NCBI GenBank assembly: GCA_016710645.1
Contig: JADJVI010000009.1
Coordinates: 38,424-102,423 of the forward strand
From: Actinomycetales bacterium
GTDB lineage: Bacteria > Actinomycetota > Actinomycetes > Actinomycetales > Dermatophilaceae
Direction of reading: 5' to 3'
DNA: 64,000 nucleotides
Part shown: piece by piece, positions 52,535 through 62,015 of the stretch
How positions within the stretch are numbered: the stretch's first letter is position 1
How the letters are laid out: every line of letters starts with the position of its first letter
The notes under the pieces: model-generated
Seen by the model: the letters and a program-made list of their open reading frames with translations, nothing else
The model's database searches: none
What the model was told of the DNA's origin: nothing
Translations under genes and position numbers: made by a program

Positions 52535-52956
52535 CAACGGCCAGTCGGTTCGTGTTGGACACGAATGTGGTCGCCGCCCTACGAGTCCGCGGGCGGAACC
52601 CTCGAGTGGAGGGATGGGCGGCGTCGGTGCCCGTCCTCGACCAGTTCGTCACCGCGCTGACGATTGCCGAGATCGAACGAGGTGTCGTGGGCAAAGAGCG
52701 CTCCGATGCTGCGCAGGGTGTGGTCCTGCGGCGCTGGTTCGAGCACCGTGTTCTCCCTGCGTTCGCCGGCCGGGTCCTGCCCTTTGACCTATCGGCGGCA
52801 CGGATTCTCGCGACCTACCGGGTCCCGGACCAGGCCTCCCTCGACGACGCGTTCATCGCCGCCATTGCGCAGTCGACTGGCATGACCGTGGCGACGCGCA
52901 ACACCCGACACTTCACCCCGCTCGGTGTCGCCACGATTGACCCGTGGACGTCCTGA
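52531..52956 (+). CDS. PIN-domain toxin (FitB/VapC-like ribonuclease)
   Basis: A 141-residue PIN domain. Acidic active-site residues are visible: FVLDTNVV near residue 9, [11 protein letters not shown] near 46, and [11 protein letters not shown] near 105, with ATRNTRHF following. Such toxins cleave tRNA or other RNA and are held by the antitoxin translated just before. GTG 52531 overlaps the antitoxin stop. If the antitoxin is truly truncated, the toxin should be unregulated or silent. Confidence 0.85.
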   Translation: MTTASRFVLDTNVVAALRVRGRNPRVEGWAASVPVLDQFVTALTIAEIERGVVGKERSDAAQGVVLRRWFEHRVLPAFAGRVLPFDLSAARILATYRVPDQASLDDAFIAAIAQSTGMTVATRNTRHFTPLGVATIDPWTS

Positions 52957-52989
52957 CGCATTCCAGTCAGTTGACGGCGGCCAAGGCCG

Positions 52990-54270
52990 CTACTCGCCGG
53001 ATGTGACGAGCCATCCCCAGGGGTCGAGGTTCACGCCGTCGACATCGCGCAACGCGCCGACCGACCCGACGACATCCCCGGGCACCGCGGGCACCCGCTG
53101 CGGGATGGCTGCGGCATTGACCGCGACGGTGACCACGGGGGTCGAGTCCACGGCATACAGGAGCGTCGTGTGGGAGACGTGCAGGACGCGGACCCGAGCG
53201 GCATACAGGGTGGGATTGCGGCGGCGCAGCCCGAGCAGGGTGCAGTAGAGGTGCCAGATGGCGGGCGGCTCGCCGAGCTCGGCCGGGGTTGCGGGCAGCG
53301 CGGGTCGGATCGCGTCGTCGCCGCCGAAGCGTTCCTCCTTGAGGCCGGTCCAGCCCAACTCGTCTCCGTAGTAGACCGCCGGCGTCCCGGGCAGGGTGGC
53401 CAGCAGGACCGCGGCGATCGCCGCACCCTCGGGCGGCAGCAGGGTGGCGATCCGGGTGACGTCATGGTTGCCGATGAAGGTCCACGGGACGAAGTGCTCG
53501 AGGAAGGCGTCGTGGCGCTGCAGTGACCACGCGAGCTCGTGCATGTTGCCATCGGTGATGGAGGACCAGATGGCCTTCCACAGCTCGTACTGCGTCACGG
53601 CATCCATCCCCGACTCGGCGACGATCGCGGGGTAGTCACCGTGGATGACCTCGCCGACGATGTAGACCTCCGGGTGGGCGGCCCGCACGCGCGTCAGGAT
53701 CGCCGCCCAGGCCTGCGGGGCCATCGCGTATGCCGCGTCGAGACGCCACGCGTCGACCCCTTCGGCGAGCCAGTGCGTCATGACCTCGACGATGAGATCG
53801 CGGACCGCCGGGTTGTCATGATCGAGGGTGACCAGCCCACCGTGCCCCTCGAAGGTGTGCAGCGCGGGGGCGCCGGTGTCTCCGCGCGCCGCCTTCGCCC
53901 ACCCGCTGGCGATGGCAGCGGCCGGGTCGCGGACGGCGGGATGGTCGCGGCCGACGTGGTTGAAGACTCCGTCGAGCATGATTCGTATGCCGCGCTGCTT
54001 CGCCGCCACGACGAGCTCGCGAAAATCGGCGAGCGTGCCTAGTCGCTCGTCGATGGCGAAGTAGTCGAGGGTGTCGTAGCCGTGCGAGGTGGACTGGAAG
54101 ATCGGCCCCAGCGCCAGACCGTTGGCCCCCAGGGTGACCAGGTGGTCGAGCCACGGGATGAGGTCGCGCAGCGAGCGGTGGCAGCGGCGGTCCTGGCCGG
54201 TGGGGTCGGCCCCCAGGGCGCCGAGTGGATAGACCTGCCACCAGATGGAGTGCTGCACCCAGTCCGCCAT
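52990..54270 (-). CDS. GH13 alpha-amylase-family glycosidase
   Basis: A 426-residue cytosolic enzyme. All four GH13 regions are visible: DGVFNH (I), VDAWRLDAAY with the nucleophile Asp (II), IVGEVIHG with the acid/base Glu (III) and FIGNHDVTR (IV). No signal peptide. A (beta/alpha)8 barrel with a short C-terminal beta domain; probably acts on maltodextrins or trehalose-related glucans, but specificity cannot be read. ATG 54270 starts the family-typical WVQHSIWWQVYP. Divergent from the FMN reductase. Confidence 0.9.
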   Translation of the reverse strand: MADWVQHSIWWQVYPLGALGADPTGQDRRCHRSLRDLIPWLDHLVTLGANGLALGPIFQSTSHGYDTLDYFAIDERLGTLADFRELVVAAKQRGIRIMLDGVFNHVGRDHPAVRDPAAAIASGWAKAARGDTGAPALHTFEGHGGLVTLDHDNPAVRDLIVEVMTHWLAEGVDAWRLDAAYAMAPQAWAAILTRVRAAHPEVYIVGEVIHGDYPAIVAESGMDAVTQYELWKAIWSSITDGNMHELAWSLQRHDAFLEHFVPWTFIGNHDVTRIATLLPPEGAAIAAVLLATLPGTPAVYYGDELGWTGLKEERFGGDDAIRPALPATPAELGEPPAIWHLYCTLLGLRRRNPTLYAARVRVLHVSHTTLLYAVDSTPVVTVAVNAAAIPQRVPAVPGDVVGSVGALRDVDGVNLDPWGWLVTSGE

Positions 54271-54397
54271 GAGGGCATCCTTTCGCACCTCGTGTGAGGT
54301 CGGGAGGCGACCGGGCCGGGGAATGCCGTGGCCGGGCCCGCGGTTGTCGCCGTTAGATGAACCGTCAACCACCATCGTTGAGCAGCGGGAGCCCGCC

Positions 54398-54946
54398 ATG
54401 AACGTCCTCGTCCTCGTCGGCAGCCTGCGCGCCGGCTCGACCAACGCCCGACTCGCCGACGTCGCGATCGGGGCGCTCCCGGTCGATAACACGGTCACCC
54501 GGTGGGAGCGCCTCACCGAGTTGCCCTTCTATTCCGAGGACCTCGACACCGACGCTGCTCCGGCCATCGTCGGCGAGTTCCGGGACGTCGTGGCCGCTGC
54601 GGACGCCTTGCTCGTCGTCACCCCGGAGTACAACGGGTCGCTGCCAGCCATCCTCAAGAACGCCATCGACTGGGCCTCGCGCCCGCGCGGCGCGGCTGCG
54701 ATCGCCGGCCTCCCCGCTGCCGTCCTCGCGGCTAGCGGCTCGCCGCGCGCGGCCCTGTGGGCCCGTGAAGACGCCGTCAAGGTACTTCGGGTGGCTGGGG
54801 CGCTCCCTCTTGCGGAGACGGTGGGGATTGGCAGCGCGTGGAGCGCTTTCGAGGGCGGACGCTTGGTCGACCCGACCCAGGAGCACGCGGTGCACGAGCT
54901 CATGGGCGCGCTGGTCGCGGCCGCTCGGGTGCACGTCACCGCCTGA
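54398..54946 (+). CDS. NADPH-dependent FMN reductase
   Basis: A 182-residue flavodoxin-like protein: VLVGSLRAGSTNARLA binds the FMN phosphate, and VVTPEYNGSLPAILKNAIDWASRP is the family's signature loop. It reduces FMN or quinone-type substrates with NAD(P)H. ATG 54398 follows a GGGAG ribosome site. Monocistronic between divergent and convergent neighbours. Confidence 0.9.
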   Translation: MNVLVLVGSLRAGSTNARLADVAIGALPVDNTVTRWERLTELPFYSEDLDTDAAPAIVGEFRDVVAAADALLVVTPEYNGSLPAILKNAIDWASRPRGAAAIAGLPAAVLAASGSPRAALWAREDAVKVLRVAGALPLAETVGIGSAWSAFEGGRLVDPTQEHAVHELMGALVAAARVHVTA

Positions 54947-54967
54947 CCAGAGACGCCCCGGGGCGAC

Positions 54968-56362
54968 TCAGGTGACGGACGTGGGCCAGGCTGTTTCCAG
55001 CCAGGTCGCCGCGCGCAGCACTCCGACATCGTCGAACCGGCGGCCGGACAGCTGCACGCCGATCTCCCGCCCATCCTCGCGTCGTCCCATCGGCACGGCG
55101 CACGAGGGCTGGCCCGACATCGAGAACGGCACGGTGAACCCGATATGCGCCATCCCCTCCGCCGGGTCGTCGCCCCACGGCATCGGCCACTCCGCCGGGA
55201 AGGCGCTCACCGGCGCCACCGGGGACAGCACGAGGTCGTATGCCGTGGTCGCAGCGACCGTGGCGCCCCGCAACGCGAGCGTGGCCTGGTAGTTGCGCAG
55301 CGTCTGCACCCCGGATGTCTCGGCGCCAGCTTCGGCCCACTGCCGGATGTAGGGCAACACCCGCTCACGAGCCTCGCTGCTCAAGACCTCTAGGTCGGCC
55401 CAGAGCCGCATCCGCCAGAAGGCATCCAGGGCCGTCAGCGTGGCATCGGTGAGCCACGGTGCGATGACCTCGACATGTGCCCCGCCGCGTTCGAAGAGCC
55501 GACCGGCCGCCTCGGTGACCTCGCGCAGGGCCGGGTCGCACGGCATACCGGCTCCGGAGTCGAGCAGGAGGGCCACCCGCAGGCCGTCGACCGACACCTC
55601 GGCGAGAGACCAATCCAGTTGCGCCGCAGGCAAAGCCGTCCAGTCGCGCGGATCGTGACCGGAGACGACCGCCATCGCGGCAGCTGTGTCGCCGACCGTG
55701 CGGGTGATCGGTCCGGCCACGCGGCCGAGGTAGGGCGCTTCCAAGGGCACCCGGCCGTAGGAGGGTTTGTGACCGACCAGGCCCAGCCAAGTGGCCGGCA
55801 GACGGATCGAGCCGCCGATGTCGGTGCCGATGTGGATCGGACCGTAGCCGCCAGCTGCGGCCGCGCCCGCCCCCGCGGAACTGCCGCCCACGGTGAGCGT
55901 CGGGTCCAACGGCGATCGAGTGATCCCGTAAAGGGAGGAGACGCCCGAGGAGAGCATGCCCCAGTCGGGCATCGTCGTCGTGCCGACGAGCACCGCACCT
56001 GCAGCCGAGAATCGCTCCACGACAGGGGAGTCCGCGCTCGGCACGCGCGGGGTCGCGCCCGCCGAGCCCGATCTCAACGGCACGCCGGCGCGGGCCAGGT
56101 TCTCCTTGACGGTGACGGGTATGCCGTCCAGCGGGCCCAACGGCATACCGGCCGCGAAGCGCCGCTCGGACGCCGCGGCCGCGCGCTCGGCGGCAGCGAC
56201 GAGGTCGGGGGAGCGGTCGGCGAGGGCGTTGACGGCGGGTTCGAGTTCGGCGATGCGGGCGGCGACTGTGGCGTTGACCTCGACGGGCGACACGTCGCGC
56301 GAGCGGTAGGCAGCGGCCAGCTCGGCGACCGACCACAATCCCAGGTGTCTGCCGTCGTGCAT
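54968..56362 (-). CDS. amidase (amidase signature family)
   Basis: A 464-residue amidase. The Ser-cisSer-Lys triad is visible: Lys in GIPVTVKEN near residue 86, GGSSAGAGAAAAGG near 162, and the nucleophile in IGTDIGGSIRLPA near 184. It hydrolyses carboxamides in the cytosol; GatA is excluded by context and divergence. ATG 56362 follows GGGAGG at 8 nt. It is divergent from the peptide importer operon, so it may act on imported amides or peptides. Confidence 0.9.
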   Translation of the reverse strand: MHDGRHLGLWSVAELAAAYRSRDVSPVEVNATVAARIAELEPAVNALADRSPDLVAAAERAAAASERRFAAGMPLGPLDGIPVTVKENLARAGVPLRSGSAGATPRVPSADSPVVERFSAAGAVLVGTTTMPDWGMLSSGVSSLYGITRSPLDPTLTVGGSSAGAGAAAAGGYGPIHIGTDIGGSIRLPATWLGLVGHKPSYGRVPLEAPYLGRVAGPITRTVGDTAAAMAVVSGHDPRDWTALPAAQLDWSLAEVSVDGLRVALLLDSGAGMPCDPALREVTEAAGRLFERGGAHVEVIAPWLTDATLTALDAFWRMRLWADLEVLSSEARERVLPYIRQWAEAGAETSGVQTLRNYQATLALRGATVAATTAYDLVLSPVAPVSAFPAEWPMPWGDDPAEGMAHIGFTVPFSMSGQPSCAVPMGRREDGREIGVQLSGRRFDDVGVLRAATWLETAWPTSVT

Positions 56363-56548
56363 GCCGTTCACCTCCCGTCCGCCCCCAAATCCGAGGGTAA
56401 CGCCTGATCTGGGCGGTCTGACTACCGTCGGGTAGATGACGGTTGGATATCGACATCGGCCGGTGGCGGGATCCGCTGCCCTGCAACCCGATCCCAGCAC
56501 GTAGCCTGTGCTCGCCAGATCGTCCGCCGGATCCCTCTTGGAGTTCCC

Positions 56549-58099
56549 GTGACCCTTCGCACCGGGCGGTTGTCCGCCTCCCTCGTCCGCCCGCTCGCAG
56601 CTCTGGCTGCCGTGGCGATCGGCCTCACCGCGTGCACCGCGGGGTCGAGCACGACGCCGGCCCCGGCGTCCAGCGGCGCTGCCGCCGGAACGTCCACCGA
56701 CAAGATCACCCTCGGCCTGGTCGCCGAGCCCGCGAGCCTCGACTTCACCAAGACCGACGGCGCGGCCATCCCCCAGGCGCTGCTCGTCAACGTCTACGAG
56801 GGCCTGGTCAAGCTCGACCAGGACGGCAAGATCGTCCCCGCGCTGGCCAAGTCGTGGAAGGTCAGCGACGACAAGAAGACCTACACCTTCGACCTCGTCG
56901 AGGGCGCGAAGTTCACCAGCGGCGAGGCCTTCACCGCCGAGGACGCGGTCTTCTCGATCAAGCGGGTCGCCACCGACTGGACCACCTCACTCAAGGCCGG
57001 CATGTCGGCCGTTGCCGACGCCAAGGCCGTGTCGCCCACGCAGCTTCAGGTGACCCTGTCGGCGCCGAGCAACGACTGGCTCTATCGGATGACCACCCAC
57101 CTGGGCGCGATGTTCTCCCGCAACGGGGTGGCCGACCTGGCCAACAAGCCGATCGGCACCGGGCCCTACACCTTCACCTCGTGGAACCGCGGCGACTCGA
57201 TCACGCTGACCCGCAACGATTCTTACTGGGGCACCAAGCCCTACTACCAGACCGTCGTGCTCAAGTACTTCAAGGACGCCACGGCCCTCAACAACGCCCT
57301 GCTCACCGGCGCGATCAACGTCGTGACAACGGTGCAAGCCCCCGAGGCGCTGGCCCAGTTCACCTCCAACAGCAAGTACCAGGTCATCGAGGGCACCACC
57401 AACGGTGAGGTGTTGCTGTCGTTCAACAACGCCAACGAGGTCTTCAAGGACAAGAAGGTGCGCGAGGCGATCCGCCGCGGCATCGACCACAACGCCCTCA
57501 TGGACACCTGCTGGGCCGGCAAGGGCTCGCTCATCGGTTCCTTCGTCCCGCCGACCGACCCGTGGTACGAGGACCTCACCGGCGTCATGCCGTTCGACAA
57601 GGCCAAGGCCAACGCGCTGCTCACCGAGGCGGGCAAGGTCGGCACGACGCTGCGCCTGCGGGTCCCGACCCTCCCGTATGCCGTCTCGTGCGGTCAGGTG
57701 GTCAAGTCCCAGCTCGAGGCGGTCGGCTTCAAGGTCGAACTCGACCAGCTCGAATTCCCGGCAGCCTGGCTGACCCAGGTCTTCAAGGGTGGCGATTTCG
57801 ACATGTCCATCGTGGCCCACGTCGAGCCGCGCGACATGAAGGCCGTCTTCGGCAACCCGGACTACTACACCCACTACGGCACCGCCGAGATCCAGGCGCT
57901 CTTCAAGGCCGCCGACGAAGGCACCGCTGAGGACCAGGTGACCAACCTCAAGAAGGCGGCCCGGCTGCTGTCCGAGGACGCCGCCGGCGATGTCCTCTTC
58001 CTGCTGCCCAACCTCATGGTGGCCGACAAGGGCATCACGGGATTGCCGAAGAACGCCATCGCGGTCGCCTTTGACCTGTCCAAGCTGGCCAAGGGCTGA
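56549..58099 (+). CDS. peptide ABC transporter substrate-binding lipoprotein (SBP family 5)
   Basis: A 516-residue lipoprotein. Signal peptide with lipobox IGLTACTAG, then a Thr/Ser/Ala linker and a type II binding fold with ASLDFTKTDGAAIPQALLVN, LAKSWKVSDDKKTYTFDL and FSIKRVATDW typical of DppA/OppA. Anchored outside the membrane, it captures peptides or nickel-type ligands. GTG 56549 has TTGGAG upstream. A terminator after it should give extra copies relative to the permeases. Confidence 0.9.
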   Translation: MTLRTGRLSASLVRPLAALAAVAIGLTACTAGSSTTPAPASSGAAAGTSTDKITLGLVAEPASLDFTKTDGAAIPQALLVNVYEGLVKLDQDGKIVPALAKSWKVSDDKKTYTFDLVEGAKFTSGEAFTAEDAVFSIKRVATDWTTSLKAGMSAVADAKAVSPTQLQVTLSAPSNDWLYRMTTHLGAMFSRNGVADLANKPIGTGPYTFTSWNRGDSITLTRNDSYWGTKPYYQTVVLKYFKDATALNNALLTGAINVVTTVQAPEALAQFTSNSKYQVIEGTTNGEVLLSFNNANEVFKDKKVREAIRRGIDHNALMDTCWAGKGSLIGSFVPPTDPWYEDLTGVMPFDKAKANALLTEAGKVGTTLRLRVPTLPYAVSCGQVVKSQLEAVGFKVELDQLEFPAAWLTQVFKGGDFDMSIVAHVEPRDMKAVFGNPDYYTHYGTAEIQALFKAADEGTAEDQVTNLKKAARLLSEDAAGDVLFLLPNLMVADKGITGLPKNAIAVAFDLSKLAKG

Positions 58100-58128
58100 G
58101 TGGCGGTTCGACGCACGATGACGTAGTC

Positions 58129-58174
58129 CGGTCGAGACCGGCCGGCAACGCTATTCGTTGGCCGGTCTCGACCG
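58129..58174 (+). terminator. attenuating terminator between binding protein and permeases
   Basis: 15-bp perfect stem (58129-58143 with 58160-58174), with further internal pairing. Partial termination here would raise the level of the binding protein. Confidence 0.65.
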
Positions 58175-58202
58175 CGGCACCCCACCATGACAGGCTGACG
58201 GC

Positions 58203-59153
58203 ATGCTCCTGCGCCTGGCCGAGCGCACCGCGATCCTCCTGGTGAGCCTTGCGGTGAGTTCGCTGTTGGTGTTCGGGTTCATGGTGCTGCTGCCCGGTGA
58301 TCCCGCCCGGGTGGCCCTCGGCGTCAACGCCACCGAGGCCGATGTCGCCACCCTGCGACGCGAATACGGCCTGGACCGCCCGTTGGCCACCCAGTTCCTC
58401 GACTGGCTGGGCGGGCTCCTGCGCTTCGACCTCGGCAAGAGCTACATCAGCAAAGCCGAGATCGCCCCGCAGATTGCCGACCGGTTGCAGGTCTCGCTCA
58501 TCCTCGTTGCCGTGTCCATGCTCGTGGCCCTGGTCATCGCGGTGCCGTTCGGCACCTTCATGGCGGTCCACCACCAACGTCCGGCCGGGTTGGTGCTCTC
58601 GGCGATCTCCCAGATCGGAGTGGCCGTCCCGGCCTTCCTCGCCGGCATTCTGCTCATCACCGTCTTCGCGGTACAGCTCGGGTGGCTGCCGGCCGGGGGC
58701 TGGACGCCACCGGCATACGATCCCGGCTTGTTCCTCAAGCAACTGCTGCTGCCGGCCCTGTCACTGGGACTCGTGCAGGGAGCGGTGCTCACCCGCTATG
58801 TCCGCTCGGCGGTGCTCGACGTGCTGCGCGAGGACTTCCTGCGCACCGCCCGCGCCAAGGGGCTCACCCCGATGCGCGCGCTGGCCCGGCACGGACTGCG
58901 CAATGCCGCCGTCCCGGTGGTGACGGTCCTGGGGCTGCAACTGGCGACCCTGCTGGTGGGCGCGGTCGTCATCGAACGGGTCTTCGTCATCCCGGGCCTC
59001 GGGTCGCTGCTGCTGGACGCCGTCGGCAACCGCGACCTCATCGTCGTCCAGGACGTCGTCATGGTGCTCGTCGTCGCCGTGCTCGTCACCAACTTCGTCG
59101 TCGATCTGCTCTACCTCGTGATCGACCCCCGGCTGCGGACGGGGACCCGATGA
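58203..59153 (+). CDS. ABC transporter permease, DppB-like
   Basis: A 316-residue permease with six hydrophobic helices. The N-terminus is LLVFGFMVLLPGDPARVALG with a periplasmic YGLDRPLATQFLDWL loop, as in DppB, and the cytosolic EAA loop is RTARAKGLTPMRALARHGLRN. It overlaps the next gene by 4 bp. Confidence 0.9.
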   Translation: MLLRLAERTAILLVSLAVSSLLVFGFMVLLPGDPARVALGVNATEADVATLRREYGLDRPLATQFLDWLGGLLRFDLGKSYISKAEIAPQIADRLQVSLILVAVSMLVALVIAVPFGTFMAVHHQRPAGLVLSAISQIGVAVPAFLAGILLITVFAVQLGWLPAGGWTPPAYDPGLFLKQLLLPALSLGLVQGAVLTRYVRSAVLDVLREDFLRTARAKGLTPMRALARHGLRNAAVPVVTVLGLQLATLLVGAVVIERVFVIPGLGSLLLDAVGNRDLIVVQDVVMVLVVAVLVTNFVVDLLYLVIDPRLRTGTR

Positions 59154-60076
59154 CCAGCCCCTCCTGGCGCGGGCCGTCGTGGCGGCGCGGTGCCGGCACG
59201 TCAAGCGGGTTCTCCCGGCTGGCCACCGGCCTGCTCCCGGCCGGATCGCAGCGCTCCCGCGCAGGGGTCAGCGCGACCATCGCGGTTGGCGGGGGCATCG
59301 TCGGGCTCATCGTCGCCGTCGGCCTTCTCTCGCTGGTCTGGACGCCCTACGACCCGGGCACGATCGACCCCACCTCGCGGCTGCAGCTGTCCTCCAGCGC
59401 GCATTGGCTCGGCACCGACAAGTTCGGCCGCGACGTCCTGTCGCTCATCATGGCCGGGTCACGCACCACCCTCGTGGTCGGCGTTGTCGCTGTCGGCGTG
59501 GCCGCGATCGTCGGCGTACCGCTGGGGATCCTCTCGGCCATGGTCCCCAAATGGTGGGGCGAGGTCATCATGCGGGCCAACGACCTGCTCCTGGCGTTCC
59601 CGGCGCTGCTACTGGCGATCATGCTCACCGCGGTGCAAGGGCAAGGCGTGGTCACGGCGATGATCGCCATCGGGATCGCAAGCATCCCGTCCTTCGCTCG
59701 GGTGGTCCGCTCCGGTGCCATCGGGGTGATGAAGACTGAATACGTCCTCGCCGCCCGCGCGGCCGGACGACGGCCGTGGGCGATCGCGCTGCGGCACGTG
59801 CTGCCCAACGTCATGAACCTCGTCATCGTCCAGGCCTCGGTTTCCTTCGCGATCGCGGTCCTAGCGGAGGCCGCCCTGTCCTACCTCGGCCTCGGCGCAC
59901 CCCCCGGCACCCCGTCATGGGGCCGGATGCTCCAGGAAGGCCAGGAGTTGCTTTTCGTCGCGCCGCGGCTGGAGGTCTTCCCCGGTGTTGCCATCGCCCT
60001 CGCCGTCCTCGGGTTCAACCTCCTAGGCGACGGGCTGCGGGACCGTTACGACCCCCGATTGCGAGACGGCCGATGA
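59150..60076 (+). CDS. ABC transporter permease, DppC-like
   Basis: A 308-residue permease. Basic cytoplasmic start, first helix, then the DppC-type TDKFGRDVLSLIMAGSRTTLVVG and the EAA loop AARAAGRRPWAIALRHVLPN. LSYLGLGAPPGTPSWGRML near the end is a family signature. Overlaps both neighbours by 4 bp, so strict co-expression. Confidence 0.92.
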   Translation: MTSPSWRGPSWRRGAGTSSGFSRLATGLLPAGSQRSRAGVSATIAVGGGIVGLIVAVGLLSLVWTPYDPGTIDPTSRLQLSSSAHWLGTDKFGRDVLSLIMAGSRTTLVVGVVAVGVAAIVGVPLGILSAMVPKWWGEVIMRANDLLLAFPALLLAIMLTAVQGQGVVTAMIAIGIASIPSFARVVRSGAIGVMKTEYVLAARAAGRRPWAIALRHVLPNVMNLVIVQASVSFAIAVLAEAALSYLGLGAPPGTPSWGRMLQEGQELLFVAPRLEVFPGVAIALAVLGFNLLGDGLRDRYDPRLRDGR

Positions 60077-61118
60077 GTATGCCGGTCCGCCCCGTCCCAG
60101 CCCAGATGTCGAACGACGTGCCCGAGGATGTGCTGCGTGTCGACGGCTTGCACGTCCGGGTCGGTGAGCTCGAGCTGCTCAGCGATGTCGATCTCACCGT
60201 CCGCAGGGGCGAACGCGTCGGCTTGATCGGCGAATCCGGTTCCGGCAAGTCGCTTACCGCGCTGTCGATCATGGGGTTGTTGGCCGAGTCGCTGGAGCCC
60301 TTCGGGTCGGTCACCGTGACCGGGCAGGACGGGCGGCATACCCAGGTCGTCGGCACCGCAGAAGGTGACCTCGCCGCCATGCGCGGGCGCGATGTGACGA
60401 TGATCTTCCAGGAGCCGATGACGGCCCTCAACCCGACCATGCGGGTCGGCGCCCAGGTCGCCGAGGTGATGCGGATCCACCGGACGGTGCCCGACCGGCA
60501 TACCGCAGCCGCTCGTGCCGTCGAACTGCTCGACAAGGTCGGGTTGCCCGACCCTGCCGAAGCGGCCAAGGCCTACCCGCACCAGCTCTCCGGCGGGCAA
60601 CGTCAGCGGGTCGTCGTCGCGATGGCCCTGGCCAACGACCCCGCCCTGCTGATCTGCGACGAGCCGACGACCGCGCTCGATGTCACGGTGCAGGCGCTCG
60701 TGCTCGACCTCATCGTCCGTGGGGTGGAGGCTCGCAACGCCGGGATGCTCTTCATCACCCATGACCTGGCGGTCGTCGCCAGCGTCTGCGAGCGGGTGCT
60801 GGTGATGTACGGCGGACGAGCGTGGAGGCCGGGGACGTGCAGCAGGTGTTCACCCAGCCGCGCCACCGCTACACCCGCGGGTTGATCGGTGCATCCGACC
60901 TCGACCTCACCCGGCCCGACGGACGCCTCTACACGATCCAGGGCTCGGTGCCCTCGGCCGGGCGCTTCCCGCACGGGTGCGTCTTCCGAAACCGGTGCAT
61001 CCATGCCACGGTCGAGTGTGAGAGCCAGCCGCGCTGGGAGGGCAGCGGCCCAGAAGACGGGTTTGCGTGCTGGCACCCGGTGCGGGTCCGTGACGCGCAG
61101 GGGGTGGGTGGGTCATGA
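60073..61118 (+). CDS. ABC transporter ATPase, DppD-like, one frameshift
   Basis: Walker A GESGSGKS, Q-loop MIFQEPMTALNP, signature LSGGQRQRV, Walker B LLICDEPTTALD. After VMYGGRA the frame breaks near 60821. As written it stops at 60885; adding one C restores AVEAGDVQQVFTQPRHRYT and the C-terminal oligopeptide domain with the usual cysteines (GCVFRNRC ... ECESQP ... CWHP), ending at 61118. The restored protein is about 348 residues, normal for DppD. One missing base in a CC pair explains it. Confidence 0.85.
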
Positions 61119-62015
61119 CCGTCCCCGCAGCGCCCCAGGCTGAGGGTATGCCGTCATCCTCGCCCGCTTCGGCGGTGCCGGCCGTGCGGCTGCGCGAGGT
61201 CACCAGGGACTACCGCCGGCAGCGCACCTCGATGTTCACGCCGGCGCCGGTCGTGCGGGCACTGCGCGGGGTGAGCCTGGACATTGCACAAGGCCAGCGC
61301 TTCGGCATCGTGGGGGAGTCCGGCTGCGGGAAATCGACCCTGCTGCGGATCATCGCGGGCCTGGATCAACCGACCACCGGCAGCGTCGAGATCGATGGCA
61401 CTGACATCTCACGGCTTCCCGAGCGGCGGCTGGGTTTCCTGCGCGAGCGGCTCCAACTGGTCTTCCAAGACCCGATGGGCTCCCTCGACCCACGGATGAA
61501 GGTGCGCGACATCATCGCCGAACCCCTTGTCTCGCAAGGGAAACGCGACAACCTGCCGCGAGTGCTGGAGTTGCTAGAGGCGGTTGGGCTGCAGTCTGAG
61601 GCAGCCGACCGCTATCCCCACCAGTTCTCGGGCGGCCAGCGCCAACGGATCTCGATCGCTCGCGCCCTGGCACCCGACCCGCGCATCCTCGTCGCCGACG
61701 AACCCGTCAGCGCCCTCGACGTGTCGGTGCGGGCCCAGGTGCTCAACCTCCTCGACGAACTCGTCGAGCGACTATCCCTCACCCTCATCTTTGTGTCGCA
61801 CGACTTGTCGGTGATCCGGCATGTGCGCCTCGGTGGCAGTCATGACCCGGGGCGAGGTCGTCGAGGTCGGCGCCACCGAGCAGATCTATCAACAAGCCGA
61901 GCACGCCTACACCCGCGCCCTCATCGCCGCCGCACCCCGACTGCGCACCGCGCTGGCCGGACGCACCGCAGCGGACCTCGCCGCTGACACCCTCGCCGCC
62001 AAGGAGAGCCGATGA
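61115..62015 (+). CDS. ABC transporter ATPase, DppF-like, one frameshift
   Basis: Walker A GESGCGKST, Q-loop LVFQDPMGSLDPRM, signature FSGGQRQRI, Walker B ILVADEPVSALD. The frame breaks near 61820-61826 after LSVIRHV. As written it ends at 61987 in an Arg-rich nonsense tail; a two-base correction gives CASVAVMTRGEVVEVG and a normal C-terminus at 62015. The restored stop overlaps the start of the peptidase gene, which supports the correction. Confidence 0.85.
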
